NCBI RefSeq assembly: GCF_004310295.1
Contig: NZ_SISB01000020.1
Span: forward strand, 46,914-110,913
Direction: 5' to 3'
From: Pseudomonas sp. BGI-2
GTDB lineage: Bacteria; Pseudomonadota; Gammaproteobacteria; Pseudomonadales; Pseudomonadaceae
Length of the DNA: 64,000 nucleotides
Both the position numbers and the translations under genes were made by a program. The notes under the pieces were generated by a model. That model did not search any database. It was not told where the DNA came from and was given only the letters and a program-made list of their open reading frames with translations. Below, one piece after another: positions 37,084 through 45,065 of this stretch; the stretch's first letter is position 1; every line of letters starts with the position of its first letter.

Positions 37084-37146
37084 CTTCGCGGGCAAGCCTC
37101 GCTCCTACAGGATCGAGTGAGCCCTTGTAGGAGCGAAGGGCGCGGC
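37084..37146. repeat. REP pair with decayed right arm
   Basis: The left arm is intact (CTTCGCGGGCAAGCCTCGCT); the right arm has drifted (TTGTAGGAGCGAAGGGCGCGG). It lies between laoB-like and laoA-like genes. Confidence 0.78.
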
Positions 37147-37152
37147 TCGGTC

Positions 37153-37698
37153 TCAAACGGCAGGCGGCCCTGGATACCCGCAATGCACCCACGATTCCGC
37201 TCGGCTATACCAGGCCATCATCACCAGTTGCAGCAACGAGCTATGCCCCATGCGCAACAGGCTCAACGAACTGTTTTCCCAGCGATCGAGAAAATGCCGG
37301 ATCTCATCGGCACTGGCGTTTTCCCAGCTGCCCCAGATCCCGGTCAGCGGCCCGCGGGTCACCGCCATTCCCAGCACGTCGAACAATTGCTGGGTCAACT
37401 TGAGCATTTCCGGCGACAAATGATTCAAGTCGTTATCCAGGGTTTCAAGCGTGCCATCGACGGCCGCCGGCATCTTCTCGACGGCCACGGCGCCTTCGAG
37501 CATCACCGGCACCAATGCCCGCAGAAACAGTAGGTCGCCGCTACGCAAAATCGCGAAACCGCTGGCCGGGAGGCTCGATGAGCAGCCGCTGAGGCTCGCG
37601 CCCAATCCGGCCGTGGCCAGAAACGCACTCGCGCCGAGGCTGAATTTAAGCAGGCCGCGCCGTGACAGCGCGGGTGTATCGGACAGGCTTGGGCTCAT
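37153..37698 (-). CDS. laoB: Tat-exported lipoprotein partner of the alcohol dehydrogenase, LaoB-like
   Basis: A 181-residue protein with a twin-arginine signal (S12-RRGLLKF) followed by a hydrophobic stretch and a lipobox-like LSGC at C39, so it is probably a lipidated periplasmic protein. The remaining helical part (DNDLNHLSPEMLKLTQQLFDVLGMAVTRGPLTGIWGSW) resembles gluconate-dehydrogenase subunit-3-like proteins that pair with GMC flavoproteins. The position matches laoB of P. aeruginosa (from memory). Confidence 0.75.
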   Translation of the reverse strand: MSPSLSDTPALSRRGLLKFSLGASAFLATAGLGASLSGCSSSLPASGFAILRSGDLLFLRALVPVMLEGAVAVEKMPAAVDGTLETLDNDLNHLSPEMLKLTQQLFDVLGMAVTRGPLTGIWGSWENASADEIRHFLDRWENSSLSLLRMGHSSLLQLVMMAWYSRAESWVHCGYPGPPAV

Positions 37699-37726
37699 TA
37701 TTGTTATTACCCGAAGGGGATGATCG

Positions 37727-39163
37727 TTAGCGGATAAACAGCTTCTGGATCAGTTTCTGAATGGCTTTTCCGTACGGCGGGTAAATCAGTTTCGCGGCGT
37801 TGAAGCGTTGTTTGATCAGCACGCCTTTGGCCTTGCTGAAGGTCAGGAAGCCTTCGTGGCCGTGGTAATGGCCCATGCCGGAGGCACCGATGCCACCGAA
37901 CGGCATATCGTCCTGAGCCACGTGCAGCAAGGTGTCGTTGAGGCAAACGCCGCCGGAATGGGTTTCGTGGAGTACGCGATTTTGTTCGCGCTTGTCGTAG
38001 CCGAAGTAATACAGCGCCAGCGGACGAGGTCGTTGATTGATGTAGGCAAACGCCTGATCAAGATCCTTGTACGGAACGATCGGCAGCAGCGGGCCGAAGA
38101 TTTCGTCCTGCATCACGGTCATGTCATCACTGACGTTGAGTAGCACGCTGTGACTCATGCGCCGGCCCTGGCCCTGACCTTGATCGAACAGCGGAATCAG
38201 CAGTGCACCCTTGCTGGTGGCATCACTGACGTAACCGTTGAGCCGCGCCAATTGCCGGTCATTAATGATCGCGGTGTAGTCCGGGTTGTCGGCCAGTGTC
38301 GGATAAAACCCGCGAACCGCCTGGCGATAGGCTTCGACGAAAGCGCCGACACGATCTTCCGGCACCAGCACGTAGTCCGGGGCCACGCAGGTTTGTCCGG
38401 CATTGAGCGTCTTGCCGAAAGCGATGCGTTCGGCGGCGTCCTTGAGCGGCACGTCGAGGGAAACGATGGCTGGGGATTTGCCGCCCAGCTCAAGGGTCAC
38501 CGGCGTCAGGTTCTCTGCCGCCGCGCGCATCACGTGCTTGCCGATGCTGGTGGCGCCGGTGAACAGCAGGTGATCGAAGCGCAGTCGGGAGAACGCGACA
38601 CCGATATCGGCTTCGCCGAGCACCACGCAGACCAGGTCTTGCGGGAAGATCCGACCCAGCAACTCTTTCATCAGCAAGCCGGTGGCGGGGGTCGACTCAC
38701 TGAGTTTGAGCATCACCCGATTGCCCGCCGACAACGCACCCACCAGCGGCCCGATGGCCAGGTAAAGCGGGTAGTTCCAGGGCACGATCACGCCGACCAC
38801 GCCCAGCGGTTGATAAACAACTTTGGCCGAAGCCGGCTGAAAAGCGATACCGACCTTGCGCCGCGAAGCTTTCATCCAGCCTTTGAGGTGCTGACTGGCG
38901 TAGTGAATACCGTGCAGGCTGGGCATCAACTCGGCGAGCAGGGTTTCATCGGCACTGCGATGACTGAAGTCCTGACTGATGGCATCGATCAGAGCCTGGC
39001 GCTCATTGCTCAGCAGATCCCGCAGTGCCTTGAGCCATTGTTGGCGCTGGGCGGCCGGCGGCATCGGGTTGGCTGCATACGCCGCACGCTGCGTATCAAA
39101 CAGGGCCTGGAGCTCGTCCAGAGGCTGTTGCAGGTTCTGCAGGTACGCGATGTCGGCGGTCAT
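37727..39163 (-). CDS. laoC: Aldehyde dehydrogenase, coniferyl-aldehyde-dehydrogenase type, LaoC-like
   Basis: A 478-residue NAD(P)-dependent ALDH. Motifs: VVGVIVPWNYPLYLAIGPL, FTGATSIGKHVM, LELGGKSPAIV, the catalytic Cys in GKTLNAGQTCVAPDY, and EIFGPLLPIV. It is a close relative of coniferyl aldehyde dehydrogenase (calB) but, in this locus, probably converts the aldehyde formed by the GMC enzyme to the fatty acid. The C-terminus ends in basic/hydrophobic helices (KAIQKLIQKLFIR) that may touch the membrane, as in fatty aldehyde dehydrogenases. It is divergent from the TetR gene. Confidence 0.88.
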   Translation of the reverse strand: MTADIAYLQNLQQPLDELQALFDTQRAAYAANPMPPAAQRQQWLKALRDLLSNERQALIDAISQDFSHRSADETLLAELMPSLHGIHYASQHLKGWMKASRRKVGIAFQPASAKVVYQPLGVVGVIVPWNYPLYLAIGPLVGALSAGNRVMLKLSESTPATGLLMKELLGRIFPQDLVCVVLGEADIGVAFSRLRFDHLLFTGATSIGKHVMRAAAENLTPVTLELGGKSPAIVSLDVPLKDAAERIAFGKTLNAGQTCVAPDYVLVPEDRVGAFVEAYRQAVRGFYPTLADNPDYTAIINDRQLARLNGYVSDATSKGALLIPLFDQGQGQGRRMSHSVLLNVSDDMTVMQDEIFGPLLPIVPYKDLDQAFAYINQRPRPLALYYFGYDKREQNRVLHETHSGGVCLNDTLLHVAQDDMPFGGIGASGMGHYHGHEGFLTFSKAKGVLIKQRFNAAKLIYPPYGKAIQKLIQKLFIR

Positions 39164-39310
39164 GATCGGCTCCGGTTTTTGTTGTAATGAGGCACTTTTT
39201 AGAGTCTATGCTCTAGAAAGTCAAATGACATCCTGGTGCAGCATTGTTTTATCCACTCGCCGATAGGTCGTAAGATGCCCGTCAACGCACTCTGAATTAA
39301 AGCTCAAGCC

Positions 39311-39982
39311 ATGGCCCCTCGGATCAAAACCAGCGAGCGCATCGTGCAGAACAGCCTGGAGCTGTTTAATCAACAGGGCGAGCGCAGCATTAGCACCAAC
39401 CACATTGCTGCCCACATGGAGATTTCTCCGGGCAACCTGTACTACCACTTCCCCAACAAGCAGGCGATCATCGCCGTGTTGTTCAGTGAGTACGAAAGCC
39501 TGGTGGACAGCTTCCTGCGCCCGCCCCAGGGCCGCGCGTCCACGGTGGAAGACAAGCGCTTCTACCTTCAGGAACTGCTGGCGGCGATGTGGCGCTACCG
39601 GTTTTTGCATCGTGATCTTGAGCATTTGCTCGACAGCGATTCCGAACTGGCCGCCCGTTATCGGCGTTTCTCCCAGCGCTGCCTGATCCATGGCACCCAC
39701 ATCTACGCCGCCTTCGTTGACGCCGGCATCCTGCAAATGGACAAGGTCCAGATCGAATCCCTGACGCTCAATGCGTGGATTATCCTGACGTCCTGGGTGC
39801 GTTTTCTGTGCACCACGCGGGAAAACTCCAATCACCTGAGTGAGCAGGCCATCAAACGTGGGGTGTATCAGGTGCTGGTGCTTGAGGCCGGTTTCGTCAC
39901 GGACCAGGCGCGCGACGCGGTCAACGCGCTGTACGAAGAGTTTTACGTGCCTCTGGCCCAGGCCCTTGAAGAAGTGCAGTAG
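39311..39982 (+). CDS. laoR: TetR-family repressor, LaoR-like
   Basis: A 223-residue regulator with an N-terminal TetR helix-turn-helix (RIVQNSLELFNQQGERSISTNHIAAHMEISPGNLYYHFPNKQAII) and a longer ligand domain. It is divergent from the aldehyde dehydrogenase with a 147-bp shared control region, the expected place for its operator. From memory the equivalent P. aeruginosa gene (laoR) represses this locus and responds to long-chain intermediates. Confidence 0.85.
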   Translation: MAPRIKTSERIVQNSLELFNQQGERSISTNHIAAHMEISPGNLYYHFPNKQAIIAVLFSEYESLVDSFLRPPQGRASTVEDKRFYLQELLAAMWRYRFLHRDLEHLLDSDSELAARYRRFSQRCLIHGTHIYAAFVDAGILQMDKVQIESLTLNAWIILTSWVRFLCTTRENSNHLSEQAIKRGVYQVLVLEAGFVTDQARDAVNALYEEFYVPLAQALEEVQ

Positions 39983-40015
39983 GATTCAAGACAGACTTAA
40001 TCACAGGAGCCCGTT

Positions 40016-40870
40016 ATGCCCATTGCGCAACTGATCAGCCCGCAAGCGTTGGACCTGAAAAAGGATGCGCCCGGGCTGGTGATTCTGGATTGTCGTTTTG
40101 CCCTCGAAGACCCGGACTACGGTCAGCGCAGTTATGCCGAAGGGCATATCGCTGGGTCGAGCTTTGCCGATCTTGAACGTGATTTGAGCGGGGCAGTGGT
40201 CAAGGGCGTGACCGGGCGCCACCCGCTGCCTGAACCTGAAGACTTGATCGAGCGTCTGCAAGCGTGGGGCATCAACGCCGACAGCGAAGTGGTTTTGTAC
40301 GACGATGGCCCCGGTGCCTACGCGGCGCGGGCCTGGTGGTTGCTGGCCTGGCTGGGCAAGCGTGACGGCGTGTTCATTCTCGATGGCGGGCTCAAGGCCT
40401 GGCACGCGGCCGGATTGCCGCTGAGTCTGGACAGGTGCGACATCAAGCGCGGCACCTTCACCGGGACGCCGGACAACGCGCTGATCTTGAGCGCCGAACA
40501 GCTCCAACAGCGTCTCGATCAGCCAACGCTGACCTTGCTAGACGCCCGCGCCTTGCCGCGTTTCAAGGGCGAAGTCGAACCGATCGACCCGATTGCCGGG
40601 CACATTCCCGGTGCGCAATGTGCGGCCTTCACCGAGAACCTGGGCAGTGACGGGCGCTTCCTGCCGGCTGAGCAGCTCAAGCAGCGTTTTGCCGCAAAAC
40701 TCGGCGATCGTGCACCGACCGATCTGGTGGCGTATTGCGGATCTGGCGTGACGGCTTGCCATAACCTGTTCGCACTGTGTCTCGCCGGGTATCCGTTGGG
40801 CTCGTTGTATGCCGGCTCGTGGAGCGAGTGGATCAACGATCCCGCGCACGGCATCGCCACCGGCGAATAA
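40016..40870 (+). CDS. sseA: Sulfurtransferase, 3-mercaptopyruvate type
   Basis: Two rhodanese domains in 284 residues: an inactive N-terminal domain (about 5-130) and a catalytic C-terminal domain with the active loop CGSGVTAC. That loop is the mercaptopyruvate-sulfurtransferase form, rather than the CRxGxR-type loop of thiosulfate sulfurtransferase. It is placed 33 bp behind the TetR gene. Confidence 0.88.
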   Translation: MPIAQLISPQALDLKKDAPGLVILDCRFALEDPDYGQRSYAEGHIAGSSFADLERDLSGAVVKGVTGRHPLPEPEDLIERLQAWGINADSEVVLYDDGPGAYAARAWWLLAWLGKRDGVFILDGGLKAWHAAGLPLSLDRCDIKRGTFTGTPDNALILSAEQLQQRLDQPTLTLLDARALPRFKGEVEPIDPIAGHIPGAQCAAFTENLGSDGRFLPAEQLKQRFAAKLGDRAPTDLVAYCGSGVTACHNLFALCLAGYPLGSLYAGSWSEWINDPAHGIATGE

Positions 40871-40881
40871 ACACAAATCCC

Positions 40882-41048
40882 TGTGGGTGCGAACTGTGGC
40901 GAGGGGATTTATCCCCGTTGGGTCGCGAAGCGGCCCCGAATCGAAAACTGCGGTGTATCAGATACACCGCACACAATGGTTTTACGGCGCAGCCGAACGG
41001 GGCGGTGCGACGTTTCGCTAAATCCCCTCGCCACAGTTCGCTCCCACA
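40882..41048. repeat. Dispersed palindromic repeat, 167 bp, with 30-bp inverted ends
   Basis: The arms TGTGGGTGCGAACTGTGGCG... (40882-40911) and the complement (41019-41048) differ at one base. The centre has a perfect hairpin (GCGGTGTATC A GATACACCGC). Its core is shared, inverted, with the element at 51225-51435 (40988-41035 equals 51257-51304 with one mismatch in 48). It lies between convergent sseA and the AraC-type gene. Confidence 0.85.
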
Positions 41049-41066
41049 TTCGGATCTTTGCCGAGC

Positions 41067-41906
41067 TCAATATCCCGATAGTTGCCGCGCACTGCGATAC
41101 GCCCCCGGTCCAACCCCGTAAACCTGCTTGAACTGTCGACTCAGATGGCTCTGGTCGGCAAATCCCAGCTGCATCGCGACTTCCAGCGGCAAACAACCGT
41201 TCTGTAACAGCGCCCTTGCCTGGGCGATGCGTTGCTGCATCAACCAGGTGTGCGGTGGCATGCCCGTGGCGCGGCGAAATACCCGGGCGAAGTGAAACGG
41301 TGACAGGTTGACCGTTGCCGCCAGTTCTTCCAGCGAGGGCGGCGCGGCCAATTGCGCTTGCAGTACGTCCTTGGCCAGCGTCACCGCCCGGTGCTCCTTG
41401 CCGGGTTTGCCGGCGATCGGCACGGCCGCATGACGTTGCAGCAGCAACAGCATCATTTCCCGCCAGACCGTTTGCTGTTGCAGGGCCGTGGACGGACTTT
41501 CCAGCAAGCGATGCAATTGGCAGAAACCCTTCACCAGATCCGGATCGCGATACAGCGTCGCGCCAAACCCCGGCAGGTTGTGGGTCGGCAGCTCCAGTTC
41601 GTCCAGCAGCGAGAGAATTTGCCCGCTGTCCGGATAAAACGCCCGGTACAACCAGCCGTCCTCCGTGCCCTTGTGGCCGGTGTGCAGTTCATCAGGGTTG
41701 ATCAGCACCAGGGTGCCGCTGCCGGCCAGGTGTTCGGCACCGCGATAGCGATAACGCTGGGCACCGGCCATGATCATGCCGATCACATAACCGTCATGCA
41801 CGTGGGGCGCGAAGCGGTGTTCGATGTAGCGCGCGGACAATAATTCGACGCCGGCCAACGGCGCCGTTTGCCAGAAGCGGATCGACTCGCCCTGATCGGC
41901 GTCCAT
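41067..41906 (-). CDS. AraC-family regulator
   Basis: A 279-residue regulator with an N-terminal cupin-type AraC effector domain (EHRFAPHVHDGYVIGMIMAG) and a C-terminal double helix-turn-helix (PPSLEELAATVNLSPFHFARVFRRATGMPPHTWLMQQRIAQAR...GFADQSHLSRQFKQVYGVGPGAYR). The target is unknown; the nearest upstream co-directional gene is the YheT-like hydrolase, 3 bp away. Confidence 0.88.
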   Translation of the reverse strand: MDADQGESIRFWQTAPLAGVELLSARYIEHRFAPHVHDGYVIGMIMAGAQRYRYRGAEHLAGSGTLVLINPDELHTGHKGTEDGWLYRAFYPDSGQILSLLDELELPTHNLPGFGATLYRDPDLVKGFCQLHRLLESPSTALQQQTVWREMMLLLLQRHAAVPIAGKPGKEHRAVTLAKDVLQAQLAAPPSLEELAATVNLSPFHFARVFRRATGMPPHTWLMQQRIAQARALLQNGCLPLEVAMQLGFADQSHLSRQFKQVYGVGPGAYRSARQLSGY

Positions 41907-41909
41907 GGC

Positions 41910-42908
41910 TTACCCGCGACCCACGGCGCTCAGCCACTGCGGAATGCGTCGTTCCAGGTAATAACCCGGTTGCCGGAACGAGCCATCGATAAACCCGACA
42001 TGCCCGCCCTTGGGTTGCAGCTCGAATTGTGTGGAGGCGGACAATTCCGACGCGTGCGGCAGGCTATGGGGGAACACGAAGGGATCGTCGGCCGCCTGGA
42101 TGATCAGGGTCGGCGTGCGAATCTGGTCAAGGAAATAGCGACTGGAGGCGCGGCGATAGTAATCCTCGGCATCGACGAAACCATTGAGCGGCGCCGTGAC
42201 CCGGCCATCGAAATCCCAGAAGGTGCGCATGTTCTCCAGCGAGCCCAGCGCCGCCAAGGCCGCCAGTCCATCCTCGCGCCCGTCATGCTGGAACTGGCGC
42301 TGCTTGTTCTTGATATAGGCCACCATCTCACGCATGAAATGCGCCTGATAGACCTTCGAAAAACCCTGCCCGATACGATCGGCGCAATGATCGAGACGAA
42401 ACGGTACCGACACCGCCACCGCACCGAGTACGCCGCTGTCACTGCCGGTCTCGCCCAAGTGTTTGAGCAAGACATTGCCGCCCAGGGAATAGCCGACCGC
42501 ATACAGCGGTGCGAGAGGGCGCTTGGCCCGCAGGTGTTTGATGACTTCGGCGAGGTCTTCGCTGGCGCCGGAATGGTAGCTGCGTGGCAACAGATTCGGC
42601 TCGCCCGAACAGCCGCGCCAGTTCAACGCGACACTGGCCCAACCCTGGGCACCGAATGCTTTCTGCACCCCGACCACGTAAGGCGAATTCGAAGAACCGG
42701 TCAGCCCGTGCAACACCAGCACCAGCGGCGCATCGGCGGTGTGCGGGCCGTGCCAGTCCATATCGAGAAAGTCGCCATCCTCAAGCCACAAGCGTTCGCG
42801 CTCGCGTTCGATGTGCGTGGTTTTGCGCCACAGCGGTCCCCACAAGGTTTGCAGGTGCGGGTTGCCGAGGCCGAAGGCGGGGGTGAAACGTTCTGACGGA
42901 AAGGACAC
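41910..42908 (-). CDS. YheT-family alpha/beta hydrolase
   Basis: A 332-residue hydrolase with HGLTGSSNSPYV (oxyanion region), the nucleophile elbow GYSLGGNVLLKHLG, the acid in IQAADDPFVFP and the histidine in PKGGHVGFIDG. Family members are esterase-like proteins of uncertain substrate. I choose the GTG at 42908, since the conserved N-terminus is (M)SFPSERFTPAFGLGNPHLQTLWGPL; a TTG at 42935 is an alternative. Confidence 0.85.
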   Translation of the reverse strand: MSFPSERFTPAFGLGNPHLQTLWGPLWRKTTHIERERERLWLEDGDFLDMDWHGPHTADAPLVLVLHGLTGSSNSPYVVGVQKAFGAQGWASVALNWRGCSGEPNLLPRSYHSGASEDLAEVIKHLRAKRPLAPLYAVGYSLGGNVLLKHLGETGSDSGVLGAVAVSVPFRLDHCADRIGQGFSKVYQAHFMREMVAYIKNKQRQFQHDGREDGLAALAALGSLENMRTFWDFDGRVTAPLNGFVDAEDYYRRASSRYFLDQIRTPTLIIQAADDPFVFPHSLPHASELSASTQFELQPKGGHVGFIDGSFRQPGYYLERRIPQWLSAVGRG

Positions 42909-42963
42909 GATTGCTCTCGATGCAGCGGTGCGCAACCTGTGCGCACCTTTTCAGGCCGGTCGA

Positions 42964-43575
42964 TTAACCGGCGATCTCTGCCATACGTTGCCACAACGCG
43001 TAATACACCCGCCCGGATTTCTGCTCCCGGTGCAGGCGCCAGTTGCCTGGCAAGCCAAGGCTCGACGGCGCGTTTTCGCTTTCAGTGTAGATCCAGGCTT
43101 CATTGGCCAGCCACTGCCGCTCTTCAAGCAGGGTGCAGACGGTCGGTAACAGGTCCTGGTTGAACGGCGGGTCGAGGAACACCAGGTCGTAAGCGGTCGC
43201 GGTCTGGGTTTCCAGATAGCGCAGGGCATCGGCGGTCTGGATCTGGCCGGTGGTGCAGCGCAGCGTGCCCAGATGCTCCTTGATGCTGGCGACCGCAATG
43301 TTGCTGGCGTCCAGCGCCTGCCCCATCGCGGCGCCACGGGACAGGGCCTCAAGGAACAACGCGCCGCTGCCGGCGAACGGATCAAACACTTTGGCCCCGG
43401 CAACGTACGGCGCGAGCCAGTTGAACAGGGTTTCACGCACCCGGTCCGGGGTCGGACGCAGGCCCGGAGCGTCCGGGAAGCTCAGCTTCCGGCTGCCCCA
43501 TTCGCCGCCGATGATGCGCAGTTGGTTCACGCCATTGTGTACGTTGTGAACGGGTTTTTTAGGACGAGTGGCCAT
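42964..43575 (-). CDS. rsmD: 16S rRNA m2G966 methyltransferase
   Basis: A 203-residue SAM methyltransferase. It shows LRIIGGEWGSRKLSFPD and LRPTPDRVRETLFNWL at the N-terminus, the SAM block VFDPFAGSGALFLEALSRGA and the catalytic FLDPPFNQ. It starts at the end of the M16 gene (43575 is shared), so it is translationally coupled to it. Confidence 0.95.
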   Translation of the reverse strand: MATRPKKPVHNVHNGVNQLRIIGGEWGSRKLSFPDAPGLRPTPDRVRETLFNWLAPYVAGAKVFDPFAGSGALFLEALSRGAAMGQALDASNIAVASIKEHLGTLRCTTGQIQTADALRYLETQTATAYDLVFLDPPFNQDLLPTVCTLLEERQWLANEAWIYTESENAPSSLGLPGNWRLHREQKSGRVYYALWQRMAEIAG

Positions 43576-45065
43576 TAATGCTCCGGAACCCCGAGCGGCT
43601 GCTCGGCAGGTTTATCAGTTGGGGCCGGTAACGGCTTTTGCGGCACGGTCGGGCCAGCGCTGACGATGACCATTTTGTCCGTGCTCAAGTGTTTGTTCAG
43701 TGCGGCTTTGACCTGCTCGACGGTCAGGCTCTGCGACTCACGCATGAAGTCATTCAGGTAACTCAGCGGCAGGTTGTAGAAACCCATGGCGCCGAGCTGG
43801 CCGACGATATCAGCGTTGCTGGCGGTGGAGAGCGGGAAGCTGCCGGCCAATTCACGCTTGGCGTCGTCGAGTTCTTTCTGGGTCGGGCCGGTTTTAAGGT
43901 AGTCGGCGAGGACGTCCTGCACCAGTTTCAGCGTGCCTTCGCTCATTTCTGCGCGGGTTTGCAGGTTGATCATGAACGGGCCGCGCGCCTGCATCGGGCT
44001 GAAACCCGAATAAACGCCGTACGCCAGGCCACGCTTCTCTCGCACTTCGCTCATCAAGCGGGTGCCGAAACCACCGCCGCCGAGGATCTGGTTGCCCATG
44101 GACAACGCCGCGTAGTCCGGATCGTCACGGTCGATGCCCAGTTGCGCAACCATCAGGTTGGTTTGCTTGGACGGGAACTCGATGTGGCCGATGCTGGCTT
44201 TCGGTTCTTCCGGTTGCGCGATTTTCGCCAGTGCCGGGCCTTTCGGCAGCGCGCTGGAGACTTGCGCGGCAATCGCCTCGGCTTCGGCACGGGACAAATC
44301 GCCGACCAGCGCAATCACCACGTTGCCGCCTGCGTAGGCTTTCTCGTGGAACGCCTTGAGTTGCGCCACGGTAATCGCCGGGACGGTTTTTGCCGTGCCG
44401 TCACTGGAATGCGCGTACGGATGATCGCCGTACAAGCGGTTCATCAGCTCCAGGCTCGCCAGTTTTCCGGGGTTCTGCTTCTGGTATTCGAAACCGGCGA
44501 GCATCTGGTTCTTGATGCGCGCAAAGGAGTCGGCAGGGAAGGTCGGTTTGCCGACGACTTCAGAGAACAGCTTCAGTGCGGGCTCGCGCTTGTCTGCGGC
44601 GCTGAGGCTGCGCAGGGAAGCCAGTGCCATGTCTTTAAATGCGCCGTTGCCAAAGTCTGCGCCCAGGCCTTCGAAGCCCTGAGCAATGGCGCCGACATCT
44701 TTACCGGTCACACCTTCGTTGAGCATCGCGTTGGTCAGCAGGGCGAGACCGGGCGCGTTGCCGTCCTGGCTGCTGCCGGCGGCGAAGATCAGGCGCAGGT
44801 CGAACATCGGCAGCTCGCGGGCTTCGACGAACATCACTTTGGCGCCTTCGGCGGTGTTCCAGGTCTGTACGTCGAGTGAGCGGTGGCTCGGCGCCTTGCC
44901 GTCGAGTTCGGTCAGCGATTGCAGCTTCTGGCTGGCCTTGGCCTTGTCGAGGGCTTCGCTGGCCTTGGTGTCATCGCTTTTTGACAGATAAAACGCAGCG
45001 GAGCCGATCAGCACGGCTGCGATCAGGCCGATCAGGGCCAGGCGGGGGTTTTTACGCTCACTCAT
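43575..45065 (-). CDS. M16-family peptidase homologue lacking the zinc motif
   Basis: A 496-residue protein with an N-terminal membrane anchor (NPRLALIGLIAAVLIGSAAFYL). It has the M16 fold (RLIFAAGSSQDGNAPGLALLTNAMLNEGVTG), but where HxxEH should stand it reads ALLTN, so it is non-catalytic. The later M16 features (SEVREKRGLAYGVYS) are kept. It starts inside the last 8 bases of the catalytic M16 gene and probably forms the heterodimer with it, as in mitochondrial-processing-type pairs. The C-terminus is Pro-rich. Confidence 0.88.
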   Translation of the reverse strand: MSERKNPRLALIGLIAAVLIGSAAFYLSKSDDTKASEALDKAKASQKLQSLTELDGKAPSHRSLDVQTWNTAEGAKVMFVEARELPMFDLRLIFAAGSSQDGNAPGLALLTNAMLNEGVTGKDVGAIAQGFEGLGADFGNGAFKDMALASLRSLSAADKREPALKLFSEVVGKPTFPADSFARIKNQMLAGFEYQKQNPGKLASLELMNRLYGDHPYAHSSDGTAKTVPAITVAQLKAFHEKAYAGGNVVIALVGDLSRAEAEAIAAQVSSALPKGPALAKIAQPEEPKASIGHIEFPSKQTNLMVAQLGIDRDDPDYAALSMGNQILGGGGFGTRLMSEVREKRGLAYGVYSGFSPMQARGPFMINLQTRAEMSEGTLKLVQDVLADYLKTGPTQKELDDAKRELAGSFPLSTASNADIVGQLGAMGFYNLPLSYLNDFMRESQSLTVEQVKAALNKHLSTDKMVIVSAGPTVPQKPLPAPTDKPAEQPLGVPEH

